A stretch of 59,750 bases of DNA from Lingula anatina (lineage: Eukaryota > Brachiopoda > Lingulata > Lingulida > Lingulidae): positions 123,013 through 182,762 of the forward strand of contig NW_019775876.1 in NCBI RefSeq assembly GCF_001039355.2, given 5' to 3'. Both the position numbers and the translations under genes were made by a program. Positions 1-14,757 of the stretch are shown here, one piece after another. Numbering within the stretch: the stretch's first letter is position 1; every line of letters begins with the position of its first letter. The notes beneath the pieces were generated by a model. That model had not been told where the DNA came from. It was given only the letters and a program-made list of their open reading frames with translations, and made no database searches.

Positions 1-3000
1 TTGAAATATTGCCAGAAAATTTTTCTCCTGTTTTGGTAATTTATTTTAAAAATTCGCCTGTGGATACGTGGCTTAAGCCGATGCAAATTTAGAAGCCTAT
101 CGCAGTTTGGATTTTTCGTTGAAAAAATATCGGATAAAATCTATAATTCCTGTTAAGGGAATAATGGAAATTTGCTACTCAGACGTGGTTTGTTAACGTT
201 AGTACAGCTTCTACGCAGAGTTGAGACGTTGCCAAAGCAAATTTCATTCTCTGACAACTCTAACGGTTATAAAATTTGCTAGTCCGAATTCGTGTGTAAT
301 TTTTGTCCGCGTTTGTTTTTGAAACATTGCCAGGGCCTAGGCGTCTGTGTGTATAGTAACGAAATTACGCAGAACGGGTTAGTTTGGGAAGGGGATTACA
401 TCGGTCGTTTTTATCAGCTCCCGTAGCGCTGACTGCAGAGAGCAGAAGGAGGGATTTAAAATGCCATTTGTTTCATCATGACCATATTACGATAAGATAA
501 AAGCATATATCAAAGCCTTTTGATTCACTGCATGTTTAATTATTGTTTCATCTTTATTTATTCTAAAATTAATTGATATTTTGCATGATGAGGGTTGGTT
601 TATCATGCGTTGTTTTGAAATTCGTATACATATTCTGTATAGCAGATTTCATTTGAACTATTTTCTAAAATATACTCCATAATAGAATCCCCCCTTGTCA
701 TATAATTCATGTGGGTAGATAATGTGATAAAACGTACCAGTCGAACCTTAACGCAAAAAAGGAAAAAAATCGACCCCTATCAAAGAAAAAATTTCCCTAG
801 GATGAATATTGAGATTCAACCCGCAGGCGCTACCGCCTTTGAATTTATATAGGCTGACGAAGTTTTCGTAATTATCTCTCGGCTAATCAGCCTCTCTAGA
901 GCTTTAATGGATGCAATTGAAGTGCAGCTCGGAGAATTAAACAGAATATCGGGTCAACGACGCAGCGCTCTAGTTCGCTTCGTTTTCTGTTTTATTACGA
1001 CTTGATTTAAGAGACACTGGTAGGCTGAATAAGTTATTTTCTTACGTCTCTCTTTTTGTCCAGAAACGAACCTTTAGGATGTCATGTGAGGTTAGATTGA
1101 TCGCAGAGTCTACGTTTGTAATTAAAATCTTTAAATTAAGAACAACCCTCTTTTATCTGCAATAAAAACCGGCTATTTTACGCAGTGAATTTATACTTGT
1201 TCACTTGAAATTGATGTGAAACAGAAAGTTGATGTACGGATTTATCCTCAACATTTTTATCCGGTGCGAGCGTGACACAGGTCATATAGCCTCCATTGCG
1301 ACGTACTTAGCAGCAAAATCTTTTCAATGTTTGTTTTCTGTAGCAGACAAATCTAAAAAAAAATCACAGAGTTAAAGAGCCTGTCATATGGGGCTTTTGA
1401 ATGCTTAGAGAACGAATTTTTGCCCGCCCTCTCCTCCTTCAAAATTAAAACCTTGACAATATTTAACAGTCATCATCAAATTCATACATTAGTGTTAATG
1501 AGATATAGATATCGCAGCCCTTTCCTTTGATACACATTTGTGGAAATGGACAAAAAATATTTCTACAAGCTGTCGCAAATAACGCCAGTTGCACAAGTGA
1601 ATTATTACCGAGACCTTTCTTCTTCTATCAGTTCGTAGAAGAGAATAAAATCGGACTATTATACAGGCTGTACATTATCGCTTTCTCTCTGCAGAAGTAT
1701 CGATTGAGTATTTTCTTCGCCGTCGCGGTGTATTTCAATTGTAACTATCGTGTTGTTTTTCTACCACTTCACTGCAGTAAAGGCAGATTAAACAAATAAT
1801 GCTTTATCACAGGGAATCGAATTTAAGAGTGCCCTGTCTCGCGCTAGATGACTTTCGCTTCATTTAACCCGACACGAATCAAGGCTAGGGAGCATTTCAA
1901 CCAATGATTAATTGTGAAGTAGAATAGGATATCCCTGTTTGAAAATTTCACCTTTTTTAGAATAAAATTGACATCTGGAGGAAGGTCTCTGTAGACCTGA
2001 TTATAAAAACTGGAAGGTAATTGCAAACCTATTTTTGAAACCCGCAGCGTGGAATTATTGTGATTTATAGTAATATTATATCAAATTTACAACTGGGCAA
2101 AAAATAAGCCATATCGAAAAATAGGTGTATTAATGGTGAGATAACTGGGGCTTAAATTAGCCGAAACATCAGTAAAAGACATTTTTGTAAACCGCGAGAT
2201 CAAATAATTACTCCTTATTTACCGTAAAGATAAACAGTGGGAAAAAGACATTGAAAAATTAATGAGAATTTACGTTAATAAAACATGAGATCTTTACATT
2301 CTCAATCTCAATCTCAATCTCGTACTTCAGGGCGATAAAACAATATCTTCCTTACTGGGATTGCGTCTTAAAAGACTGACGTGCATTGTTTTCCATTTTC
2401 AGAGCTTTTTTGCCTTTTCTGCTGGTAATTATACAATATTAAACACTCCGTCTGGAGTAGGTAAGAGACTACTAGAGGTAAGAGACTACAGAAGCGAGAG
2501 CGAATTAAAACTAATACGGAGAACTGCATCACACTCTCCTTATCGTCAAAAGAGTTCAAATTTTGATGTTGTCAGCGAATATCCCGTTGCCGGGTGTATA
2601 TTCGATACGTCACTATGCGTCAAATAAAAACTCAAGATTGATATACAGTGTCTTTACATTTCAGTTTATCATATCCCGCCCTTTAACATTTATGTCCTCT
2701 GCTCTCTACATCGGCACGCAGCCAATAGTTCACGTAAGCTTTAGTTAACCACTGATTACAACACCTTTCTTATGCGCTCTTTATATACCCAATGCCAAAC
2801 AAACCCGCCTAAATTATATTTATATGACTAGATTGTTAACTGCTTGAAAACAGAGTGACTAATATAACCGCGTTGGTGAAAATCACGCCTTTTTTCTTCG
2901 GCTCACCATGCATAAGCTTTTTGTGTTTTGTATACCTTTCGTGACTTGACTGTTAATGAAGATAGTTGGAGCTCTAGCGTACATCTATATGACGTCTCTC

Positions 3001-3036
3001 GTTTCGAGAAGGAAAAGCTGAAAAAAAAAAAAAAAA
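1..3036. other. No gene recognised
   Basis: AT-rich sequence with only short open frames of fewer than 100 codons. None has a recognisable domain or convincing splice context. A minor run of ctcaat hexamers lies near 2299-2320 and a poly-A run ends near 3038, immediately before the first duplicated segment. Confidence 0.6.
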
Positions 3037-6000
3037 AACGGGTTTGCAAAAAAGAGCACAGAAATTGCTTTAATCAAATCCTTGCTTAACTTCATTCTTA
3101 GTTTATTAAATTTTGAGTAACTGTAAAGGAGAAAAGACAATATATGTATTTCTACCTTAATATAATCCAACATAAACAAATGCATTTGATTTAATAGAGA
3201 GAGATTTCTTACAACAGATCTTTTTGATGACTGAAAACGAATTAGGATTCGCTATGTGGGGTACCGTTAACTTGTACTTAAATACAGCTATTTACTTTAT
3301 TAGAAGTTTGACGTGAGGGACAGATAAATGCCCTTTTAGAGATTCCACGAATCCCTATATAGGCGTAAATAGACACAGTGACATTTAAAAACCGAATATT
3401 GTGCAGTTCATGAAACTGAATGCCATATAAAGTTCCAATTAATTGTTCTGTGACATTTAAAGGGCGAAAACGATTTTGCAGGTGTATGCGAAAATGTAAA
3501 AGTGCTACTTTTTGTAGCTGGAATGACACCTGCGGCCATTTTAATTTCTAGTGTTACAATTTTTAACGTTATTCAGAGGCAACGGGCGATATCATGAAAT
3601 TAACTGAGAATAATTATCTTGGTTCGTCGAAGATTACTTCTTGATAACCTTGATTTATTTAACACTGAATATGAAAATACCAGAGAAAAGATTATTTAAG
3701 CTCGGAAAGAACTGTTAAGACCCAAATTTAAAAGTTTAAAAAAATTAGAAACAATTATCAGTTGTGATTATATGTCTATAAATTAATCTAATTAATTAAG
3801 CAGAGTCTCATACAGTAGGTTAGCTATTATATATATCTGGCAGAATATTACCGGGGAATATTGTCATCATTTAAATTTTAAATTCCTCCCTGTCCTCTAT
3901 AAATTCACAAGAACTATATCAAAATTTAGCGCTTTTTGTATTCTACAGTCTTTGAGTGAAAATCAAATCAAATTGAAATCATAATTTTTTCTCTTTGCGT
4001 GTTTTGACGGAAAAACAAAAATCATATATCAGTAATACTCTATATTTGAAGCTATAAATCCAGTGACATTGACTTCTTTATTTAAGAAACGAATTGAATT
4101 AAATTTTGGTGAAAGCTAAAATTAAAATTAATTTTATATGGTAGTCAAAAATCCTTTTGACAAACAGTTTAGTACGTAAGATAAACATACCGGTTGAAGA
4201 TATCAATTCTTAAAAATATGAATGCTACTAAAGACAGTTACGCACAAAAAAATTACCGTTGTTATATGGTAAGGTACACTTATTCCTTTCGTGACCGTAG
4301 TATTGATTTCCAGCACAAAGAATGATGCGACTTACTCATGAGTGACGCACCATTGTAAGGGCGCCACAAAAAATCAGGAAAGTTTGTTGTATTTTTTCAC
4401 ATGACTCAAGAGGATAAATCTATTTTCCGCTTCTCCTATTGTCCGTCTATGAAATCAACAAAATGTCCAGTTTCAACGAGATAGGTATATTATCGTGAAT
4501 AACTAAAACTGCTTTCAGTACACACGAACTTTTTCACTTAAGAAAAAAATCATTAGCGCTGCCAAAGTCAAACAGATGGTACGGGATCTACACGAGTGAC
4601 ACGCAAGGGGAGCGTGAGAGAACGCGCAGACGACATTGAAACCCGCATCCTCTCCATAGCTTGCATTTTTCATTGTCTGCGATATTGGTTATTTCACATC
4701 TCAAAATTCTTCTATTTTCTGCATAATCTTTATTATTGCTTTCAATGATTTTATTCATTTTTATCATTTTTAGAAAAGCACTTAGCTATTTTTGGTTGCA
4801 AATTAAGGCCACATTTATGGGAAAATTAATAAGTAAATGAATGAATAGAATGATTAAGATGCATGTGAAGAAAAGCGAAAATTGGAATGTTGTACGTATA
4901 TTTCTTCGATTACAAAATCTAAAAATACTGCACGAACGGAATGCATATTCACTGTTCTTTTTCGTGCATTTATGGAAACGAAAACATTGTTTTACTGTTA
5001 AGCTTTTTAAGGAGGGGGAAGGGAGGTGAATTTAAAGTCCATCGAACACATTCTATTCCTTTATAGAAACTCGGATCTTTAAATCCTGATCAATTATGTA
5101 TAATATAGCAACCTAATTATACATCAATTTAACAGTTAGTCTAGTTTTCTATCCAAAATGTGACAACAATTTACAAAGCTGTAATCCCATCGAAGTAAAA
5201 AAAAAATCAAAAAAGAGAAAACAGGTCATCCGCCGCGTAATAGCCTTTTGTTCGCCATGTATACGAAAAGACGTTGATAGTAATAAAATTTTTATTTATA
5301 TTAAGGAGGATGTAAAGAATAAATGGCACAGAGGTTTGGTCTTAGAAAATTTGAAAAATATTTTCAAAGCAGCAGAATGCTTGATTCTTTAAAAAATTCC
5401 ATAAAAGAAAATTTGATATGCCTGGTAAAAATGAATCTAATTTTATTCCGTAAAAGAAAGCTGAAGCAGTTGCAGGTAAATAACCAAATACGCAGTGCGT
5501 GATCATCTTCAGAGAAGGAAGAATTGTTTTATAAATTGTTACCATTTTACACAAAAAGGAATTATCAGAATTGTGAAGAAATAAGTTGCACGTGGTTTTA
5601 GTAAGTCGCAAGAAAGAGCACAACATTGCACAGAGACGAAGTCAGATGACAGAGCAGAACATTCTCAAAAATATCCACAGGAAGGTCGAGAAAAATGAAA
5701 AGGGAAAAATATTGCCAAAATTGAATAATTAAAGATAAATAAATAAATGTATATATAAATGAACGAACAGCTAAATAAATGAATAACATAAAATTGTAGA
5801 ATTAAAAATGAATATAAATCAGAGTGATAGATTAAATAGTTGTTAAGACAAAAATGTTGCATTTTAGTTCTGAAGAAATATTTGTCTGTTTGAATGAGCG
5901 AAGAGTGTTCTGTGGGAGTAAATTAAATCTTCCACGTGTATTTATACTAATTCTCAACCCCATGTTTTTACGCTTATTGACGACATTACTTATGATTCAT

Positions 6001-6291
6001 TATCGTTGAACGAATTCGAAATGCTAACCATCCCTTTACTTTTAACTCGGATGTAAGTGAATTATAGATCTCCCGATAAGCGGGGTATCCAGGCATTTTG
6101 ATAACGTGAACGAAGGAAATTCACCCCGGTATCAGCACCTCGGTATCAGCACAGGCACTAGACGCACGGAGGAGCCACGCTGTCGGGAATAATAATGCTC
6201 CGACTTAACTATTGTATGTTCTCTTACATAATTTAGACAATCGACTCCGCCTTACAGGAGGGCCCGTGTCACACGGGTTTTATTACCTGGG
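3037..6291. repeat. 3.25-kb duplicated segment, left copy
   Basis: This segment aligns end to end with 6297-9554 in direct orientation. It begins at the aacgggtttgc string after a poly-A run and ends at acacgggttttatta just before the single n at 6296. The copies differ by scattered substitutions and small indels, a few percent by eye and more around 4680-5060. No gene is seen inside: open frames shift between copies. The n at the junction suggests two alleles or contig ends placed in tandem by the assembler rather than a genomic duplication. Confidence 0.9.
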
Positions 6292-6296
6292 GTTCN

Positions 6297-9200
6297 AACG
6301 GGTTTGCAAAAAAGAGCACAGAAATTGCTTTAATCAAATCCTTGCTTAACGACAATAACTTCATTCTTGGTTTATTAAATTTTGAGTAACTGTAAAGGAG
6401 AAAAGACAATATATGTATTTCTACCTTAATATAATCCAACACAAACAAATGCATTTGATTTAATAGAGAGAGATTTCTTACTACAGATCTTTTTGATGAC
6501 TGAAAACGAATTAGGATTCGCTATGTGGGGTACCGTTAACTTGTACTTAAATACAGCTATTTACTTTATTAGAAGTTTGACGTGAGGGACAGATAAATGC
6601 CCTTTTAGAGATTCCACGAATCCCTATATAGGCGTAAATAGACACAGTGACATTTAAAAACCGAATATTGTGCAGTTCATGAAACTGAATGCCATATAAA
6701 GTTCCAATTAATTGTTCTGTGACATTTAAAGGGCGAAAACGATTTTGCAGGTGTATGCGAAAATGTTAAAGTGCTACTTTTTGTAGCTGGAATGACACCT
6801 GCGGCCATTTTAATTTCTAGTGTTACAATTTTTAACGTTATTCAGAGGCAACGGGCGATATCATGAAATTAACTGAGAATAATTATCTTGGTTCGTCAAA
6901 GATTACTTCTTGATAACCTTGATTTATTTAACACTGAATATGAAAATACCAGAGAAAAGATTATTTAAGCTCGGAAAGAACTGTTAAGACCCAAATTTAA
7001 AAGTTTAAAAAAATTAGAAACAATTATCAGTTGTGAGTATATGTCTATAAATTAATCTAATTAATTAAGCAGAGTCTCATACAGTAGGTTAGCTATTATA
7101 TATATCTGGCAGAATATTACCGGGGAATATTGTCATCATTTAAATTTTAAATTCCTCCCTGTCCTCTATAAATTCACAAGAACTATATCAAAATTTAGCG
7201 CTTTTTGTATTCTACAGTCTTTGAGTGAAAATCAAATTAGGCTTGAAATCATAATTTTTTCTCTTTGCGTGTTTTGACGGAAAAACAAAAATCATATATC
7301 AGTAATACTCTATATTTGAAGCTATAAATCCAGTGACTTTGACTTCTTTATTTAAGAAACGAATTGAATTAAATTTTGGTGAAAGCTAAAATTAAAATTA
7401 ATTTTATATGGTAGTCAAAAATCCTTTTGACAAACAGTTTCGTAGGTAAGATAAACATACCGGTTGAAAATATCAATTCTTAAAAATAAGAATGCTACTA
7501 AAGACAGTTACGCACAAAAAAAAAATAAAAAAAAATACCGTAGTTATATGGTAAGGTACACTTATTCCTTTCGTGACCGTAGTATTGATTTCCAGCACAA
7601 AGAATGATGCGACTTACTCATGAGTGACGCACCATTGTAAGAGCGTCACAAAAAATCAGAAAAGTTTGTTGTATTTTTTTCACATGACTCAAGAGGATAA
7701 ATCTATTTTCCGCTTCTCCTATTGTCCGTCTACGAAATCAACAAAATGTCCAGTTTCAACGAGATATGTATATTATCGTGAATAACTTAAACTGCTTTCA
7801 GTACACACGAACTTTTTCACTTAAGAAGAAAATCATTAGCGCTGCCAAAGTCAAACAGATGGTACGGGATCTACACGAGTGACACGCAAGGGGAGCGTGA
7901 GAGAACGCGCAGACGACATTGAAACCCGCATCCTCTCCATAGCTTGCATTTTTCATTGTCTGCGATATTGGTTCTTTCACACCTCGAAATTTTTCTAGTT
8001 TCTGCACAGCCTTTATCATTGCTTTCAATAATTTTATTCACTTTTGACATTTTTAGGGAAGCACTTAGCTATTTTTGGTCGCAAATTAAGGGCACATTTA
8101 TTGGCAAATAAATAAGTGAATGAGTGAATAGAATAATTACGGTGCATGTGAAGTAAACCGAAAATTGAAATGTTGTAGGTACATTTCTTCGATTTCAAAA
8201 TCTAAATACATTACACGAACGGAATGCAAATTCACTGTTCTTTTTCGTACATTTACGGAAACGATACATGTTTTATTGTTAAGATTTTTAAAGGGGGGGG
8301 GTGAATTTAAAGTTCATCGTACACATTCTATTTCTTTATAGAAACTCGGATCTTTAAATCCTGAACAATTCTGTACAATATAGCAACCTAAATATTTATC
8401 AATTTAACAGTTAGTCTAGTTTTCTATCCAAAATGCGACAACAATTTACAGTGGTGTTATCTCATCGAAATAAAAAAAAAATTAAAAAAGAGAAAACAGA
8501 GCATCCGACACGTAACGGCCTTTTGTTTGCCATGTATACGAAAAGACGTTGATAGCAATATTTTTTTATTTATTTATATTAAGGAGGATGTAAAGAATAA
8601 ATGGCACAGAGGTTTGGTCGTAGAAAGTTTGAAAATGATTTTCAAAGCAGCAGAATGCTTGATTCTTTAAAAATTTCCAAAAAAGAAAATTTGATATGCC
8701 TGGTAAAAATGAACCTAATTTTATTCCGTAAAGAACGCTGAAACAGTTGCAGGTAAATCCCCAAATAAACAGTGCGTGATCATCTTTAGAGAAGGAAGAA
8801 TTGTTTTATAAATTGTTACCATTTTACACAAAAGGAATTATCAGAATTGTGAAGAAATAAGCTGCACGTGGTTTTAGTAAGTCGCATGAAAAAAAGCAAC
8901 ATTGCACAGAGACGAAGTCAGATGACAAAGTGGAACATTCTACAGGAAGGTCGAGAAAAATGAAAAGGGGAAAATATTGCCAAAATTGAATAATTAAAGA
9001 TAAATAAATAAATGTATATATAAATGAACGAACAGCTAAATAGATGAATAACATAAAATTGTAGAATTAAAAATGAATATAAATCAGTGTGATAGATTAA
9101 CAGTTGTTAAGACAAAAATATTGCATTTTAATTCTGAAGAAATATTTGTCTATTTGAATGAGCGAAGAGTGTTCTGTGGGAGTAAATTAAATCTTCCACG

Positions 9201-9554
9201 TGTATTTATACTATTTCTCAACCCCATGTTTTTACACTTATTGACGACATTACTTATTATTCATTATCGTTGAACGAATTCGAAATGCTAACCATCCCTT
9301 TACTTTTAACTCGGATGTAAGTGACTTATAGATCTCCCGATAAGCAGGGTATCCAGGCATTTTGATAACGTGAACGAAGGAAATTCACCCCGGTATCAGC
9401 ACCTCGGTATCAGCACAGGCACTAGACGCACGGAGGAGCCACGCTGTCGGGAATAATAATGCTCCGACTTAACTATTGTATGTTCTCTTACATAATTTAG
9501 ACAATCGACTCCGCCTTACAGGAGGGCCCGTGTCACACGGGTTTTATTAACTGG
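6297..9554. repeat. 3.25-kb duplicated segment, right copy
   Basis: Second copy of 3037-6291, starting on the base after the n at 6296. Small differences include an extra acgacaata-type insertion near 6350 and a longer A-rich tract near 7517-7535. Its right end (acacgggttttatta at 9535-9549) continues into unique sequence, whereas the left copy stops at the gap. This is the pattern expected when one allele is assembled through and the other ends at a contig edge. Confidence 0.9.
9527..9541. repeat. Short perfect palindrome CCCGTGTCACACGGG
   Basis: Seven-base arms around one central base; the same palindrome occurs in the left copy at about 6264-6278. In the left copy it lies less than 20 bases before the assembly gap. 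Confidence 0.6.
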
Positions 9555-9895
9555 GAATCTACATGAATAAAAGTGTCTCAAATGACCATCCAGTGCTGAC
9601 GGTGCCTTATGATTAACGAGGGAGTCGCACTTCAGCGCACGACAGATTTGTTGTCAGTCCCAGCAGTAGCCTTCGTACTCCCTGTGGCTTTAAAGTGTAA
9701 CCCAATATATGCCCATATATATGTGTCTGTGTGTTTGTGTGTCTGGAATATACAAGGCACAATGAAAATTAATCTGACTCTTGTTGAACTGAAATGACCC
9801 CGTTATACATTGAAATTCTATTTTGAAAAACAAAATAATAATAATAAAGAAGAGGTGGTGGCGGTGGGAGGGGGAGGGGGGGGGCAAATGTAGCC

Positions 9896-10253
9896 TATGT
9901 CTTATACGGTCGAGAAAAACGGACGTTTTTTTGGGTTTATTCTAAACTGTTACCCCATAAAAATGAGAGGTGCAAAATATCGTTAATTTTGTTAACATGC
10001 TTGTTATACTTATCTCATTGTACAGTTGATTATTTGTCCTTCGATTTAAATTAAAATCCTCGTTATTTTCTCTGTGATAAAGGGGTAGCTCACAAAGTAA
10101 AAGCTAAAAAACATGGAAATAGTAGGATAACTTCATATAATAATTTGTTTCGTAGGATTTTTTTAATTAATTCATAAAATGCTGCAATAACGTTTAGAAA
10201 AGTTATGAAAGTTGATAACACAAAAAAACTCTTTTAATAAATATAGTATTCAT

Positions 10254-10300
<47 letters not shown>

Positions 10301-11017
10301 AGGGTCAATTACTTGTTATCAGACCGTTCAAAAGATAAAAAGTCGCCGTTTTCGTGATGTTGGTGTCATGATGCTGTGATGATACCAAACTATAACGTTA
10401 TCGTATATATATATATTTGATAGTCATATACATATCAGATAGTCGCAAGGGTTGTTTGGAACATCGCTTATTTGTTGGTGTGTATTATAAATTTCGTGAA
10501 TCGTCAGTGTTTCTGGATTCGGAATATTTCGAATGTTTTTTTGGATGTTAATAGAAAATAGTGTCCATTTTCTTCTTCTAATTTTTATATTATTTATTGT
10601 ATTTTCATTTATTCAGTCATATTTGTACTTTTTAATTGTAATTTCAGAAGAATATAATTAAATTAGAATAAGTGAGATAAAGCAGTATTCTTCGTACAAT
10701 AAAATACGATTTGAACACTTCATGCCCGCCTGTACTCATTCGGAATACTTCTCGAACGGTCTTGAAATAACGCTTCTCAGCCTAAATGAAAAAAAAGAGA
10801 AAAAAAAAAAGAAAAAGAAACCTTGCAACTATTAAACTACCATCTGCTGCGACTGTGAACAAGAAGTACAGACTACTTTTGGTGTGTTTATTTTTCTTAT
10901 GAACAAATATCACACACGGCTGGCCTAGACATAGAAGTAGAAGACCGAAAACGAAATAGAGTTCGGGTATCCCGGAGAAAATTTTACAGACGTAAATTTA
11001 AGAAAAAAATCTTTGCA
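9896..11017. repeat. 1.1-kb duplicated segment, left copy
   Basis: Directly repeated at 11023-12201 and abutting the single n at 11018. The copies are nearly identical outside simple repeats. This copy has a long GA tract (10259-10296) and a short AT tract (about 10404-10416). No coding sequence is recognised. It is most simply read as two alleles of one locus joined at a gap. Confidence 0.9.
10259..10296. repeat. (GA)n microsatellite
   Basis: About 19 GA units. The equivalent tract in the paired copy (11384-11409) has about 13. Confidence 0.95.
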
Positions 11018-11022
11018 NAATG

Positions 11023-11511
11023 TATGTCTTATACGGTCGAGAAAAACGGACGTTTTATTGGGTTTATTCTAAACTGTTACCCCATAAAAATGAGAGGTGC
11101 AAAATATCGTTAATTTTGTTAACATGCTTGTTATACTTATCTCATTGTACAGTTGATTATTTGTCCTTCGATTTAAATTAAAATCCTCGTTATTTTCTCT
11201 GTAATAAAGGGGTAGCTTACAAAGTAAAAGCTAAAAAACATGGAAATAATAGGATAACTTCATATAATAATTTGTTTCGTAGGATTTTTTAAATTAATTC
11301 ATAAAATGCTGCAATAACGTTTAGAAAAGTTATGAAAGTTGATAACACAAAAAACTCTTTTAATAAATATAGTATTCATATTTGAGAGAGAGAGAGAGAG
11401 AGAGAGAGGCGAAGGGTCAATTACTTGTTATCAGACCGTTCAAAAGATAAAAAGTCGCCGTTTTCGTGATGTTGGTGTCATGATGCTGTGATGATACCAA
11501 ACTATAACGTT

Positions 11512-11605
<94 letters not shown>

Positions 11606-12201
11606 ATAGTCATATACATATCAGATAGTCGCAAGGGTTGTTTGGAACATCGCTTATTTGTTGGTGTGTATTTTAAATTTCGTGAATCGTCAGTGTTTCT
11701 GGATTCGGAATATTTCGAATTTTTTTTTGGATGTTAATAGAAAATAGTGTCCATTTTCTTCTTCTAATTTTTATATTATTTATTCTATTTTCATTTATTC
11801 AGTCATATTTGTACTTTTTAATTGTGATTTAAGAAGAATATAATTAAATTAGAATAAGTGAGATAAAGCAGTATTCTTCCTACAATAAAATACGATTTGA
11901 ACACTTCATGCCAGCCTGTACTCATTCGGAATACTTCTCGAACGGTCTTGAAATAACGCTTCTCAGCCTAAATGAAAAAAAAGAGAAAAAAAAGGAAAAA
12001 GAAACCTTGCAACTATTAAACTACCATCTGCTGCGACTGTGAACAAGAAGTACAGACTACTTTTGGTGTGTTTATTTTTCTTATGAACAAATATCACACA
12101 CGGCTGGCCTAGACATAGAAGTAGAAGACCGAAAACGAAATAGAGTTCGGGTATCCCGGAGAAAATTTTACAGACATAAATTTAAGAAAAAAATCTTTGC
12201 A
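11023..12201. repeat. 1.1-kb duplicated segment, right copy
   Basis: Second copy of 9896-11017. It differs chiefly in microsatellite length: the GA tract is shorter (11384-11409) and the AT tract much longer (11515-11602). It continues into unique sequence after ctttgca at 12201, where the left copy meets the n. Confidence 0.9.
11515..11602. repeat. (AT)n microsatellite, about 44 units
   Basis: Uninterrupted AT dinucleotides. The equivalent tract in the left copy, near 10404-10416, is only about 13 bp, so the locus differs by roughly 75 bp between copies. Confidence 0.95.
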
Positions 12202-14357
12202 TAAGGATGAAGACATGAAATATATTATTTGTTATTAATCGTTTCAGCGTCTGGCAGTTTGTTGAGGCCTTGGCATGATTTCAGATACACAGCAGGTACA
12301 AGTTTGCTGCTGCAGATCCTCTCGTTTGTTAAAGATCGACATTTGAACGGAACGCCGAATGCGAATGCAAAAAGGAAATCCTTGTTGACACGCGGTATTT
12401 TCAGTGGCTGCTTTAATTTCTCCTGGTGTTGTGAGTGAGCTCAAGCCCGGCAAATATCGTATACTGAGGGTTTAGGTGAAGACTTGCGTGATTTTATGTA
12501 GGGCGCCTTCGGGGGTTGTACCGTACACGGGGGATATAAAACCTGGCGTGTTTTATCCTGTAAAGGTATATACACAAAAACTAGTCCGAGCGCTACCCGG
12601 TATGTTATGACGGTGTGAAACTACCATTTAATGTTATTGTACTCTTATGAAAACCATTCAGACGCTTGGATAATTCGGATGAATGTGTTGAGGAAAATCG
12701 TATTGATGTCACGAAATGCGTATCCAAACGAAGACCGAATAAAGAGTGACAAAAGGGGGCCACGAAATGTGGGCTGCAGATCTTTGAAATTGATACGATG
12801 GCTGAAAAATAATTCGACCCGTGTTTGCCACAAAAGAAAAACTCGTTCGTGTTTTAACCTCGTTGAATTCTATTTAGCGCAAGTTTAAATTTACTTGTGG
12901 TGGGGTAGTAAATATTTCCATGCCTTTTCCAATTGACCGTTTTTTCCTAAGAACCGATATACACAATTCCCCATGCGACAAAAATTAAACTTGACACAAA
13001 TTTAAAACGAGCAGTTTAAAGCGACAGAATTGGCCCCACTTTATTCTCACGCATTTTATAAAACACACAAGTGGTTCGGAAACTTGAACTTTTCCTGAGA
13101 AAAGAGAAGACGCTTGGAAAGAAGCCAAATCTTTCGCGAGGAAAGCGAAAACAATTATTTCTCGCTGTTTATGAGACTTCAGTAATGACTAACCAAACAA
13201 AGGAATTACTTTATTGATAGCACTAATAAGTTTTTGTTATTCCTAATGTTTATTCAACAATCAGGCAAATATTGAGAAACAGAGAGAAAAGAAAGAAAGA
13301 TTGTGCTTACAAATTGATAAATGGGTCGGCGTTCCACACGACTGACGAAAATAATGCCCTTAACATAGCTTACAACTTTAAAAGGTTTGCAACAAGAACT
13401 GGATCTAGAATAAGGCAAATTATATATACATATGAACTTGTGTTGAAATTTTTCTGCTCTGAACTAGTCGATACACAGAAGGGGTACATTTTCCTGACAA
13501 ATTCCGCCAACCAAGTGGAATTAATTACCACTCGTCCCAAGGTAAACCGGTCCTGGTTGAATGTTTGAGTTTATCAAAAACCTGTGAACACGAATCAATA
13601 TTTTCTTTGTTTAAACAGCAAATAGCTTCGGTTGGGTGTACGTGTCTAATAAAGGTGTCAGTTGTACGCTGACTGAACTTAGTGCTGCGGGGCAAAGCTG
13701 GCTTCCAAGTAGATTTGCATGCATATGTACAGCGTATATATTCGGATATTTTTGAGTTCATAAACTACACCATTAATCTCAAACACGATACCAACTTAAC
13801 AGATCGCATAAATCATATAAAAGCAATAACCAATACCACAGACTAGGCTGTAAAATTATATCTCGTTCACTTGTGCGATTCAGTTTTTTCTTTACCCCGC
13901 TACGAGGACGCTGTGAGTTAAGTTAATGCGAGAGGAGAAAAGCTTCGCGGTGGAGAAATGCACTGAGGGCATGCACCGAGTGTTATCAGCCCGGAGGTTG
14001 TTATCCACACATAAGTGCCGTATACGTGGCAGCGCACCAGCGAGCCGCTTATTTATATTTCCTCGCGTTCGGTTTGGTGTCAGGTTTCGGCTAGCCCATT
14101 AAAACCACCTTATTGCATTGCGGCCTCGAGACGCACTGTGTTTTTGGAGTGCATCTGCTGCATATAAGGGCCCGTCTTGCGTTCCTAATTTTCATCGGGT
14201 TTCTCAAGACTTATGAAATGATGTTTGGACATTAAATCCGTCATATAGCCTACCCCATTGATAGACCCGCTTGGATGCCGCACTATTTATTTATCTCACA
14301 TAATACTTTGTACATTATTTATTGCAATGAATGTTTTAAGGGAAAAAAGAAAAACAC
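12202..14357. other. No gene recognised
   Basis: Moderately AT-rich unique sequence with short open frames on both strands. The open frames found at 12229-12453 and 12631-12888 overlap on opposite strands and resemble no family known to me. No RNA gene or element ends were seen. Confidence 0.5.
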
Positions 14358-14757
14358 GAAAAGAAAGGACAAATGTCTTCTTTTTTTCTAAACTGATCGG
14401 GAGGAATAAAAGAAAAACTGGCGACAGGCTGCAAAGCAAGTGTTATAAGGAATGTAGAGTTGTCTTAAAGCTTATATAGTTAAGATACTTAAAAAAATAA
14501 AACAGACTTTCTGTAATAGATTCACGTATAAAAACAGAGAGAGAGAGAGAGAGAGANAAAAAGAAAGAACAAACGTCTTCTTTTTTTCTAAACTGATCGG
14601 GAGGAATAAAAGAAAAACTGGCGACAGGCTGCAAAGCAAGTGTTATAAGGAATGTAGAGTTGTCTTAAAGCTTATATAGTTAACATACTTAAAAAAAATA
14701 AAACAGACTTTCTGTAATAGATTCACGTATAAAAACAGAGAGAGAGAGAGAGAGAGT
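14358..14757. repeat. 200-bp tandem duplicate around a single n
   Basis: 14358-14556 and 14558-14757 are the same sequence (offset 200) separated by the n at 14557. Both end in a GA microsatellite, and only a few substitutions separate them. The GA run at the junction is a plausible cause of the assembly break. Confidence 0.9.
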
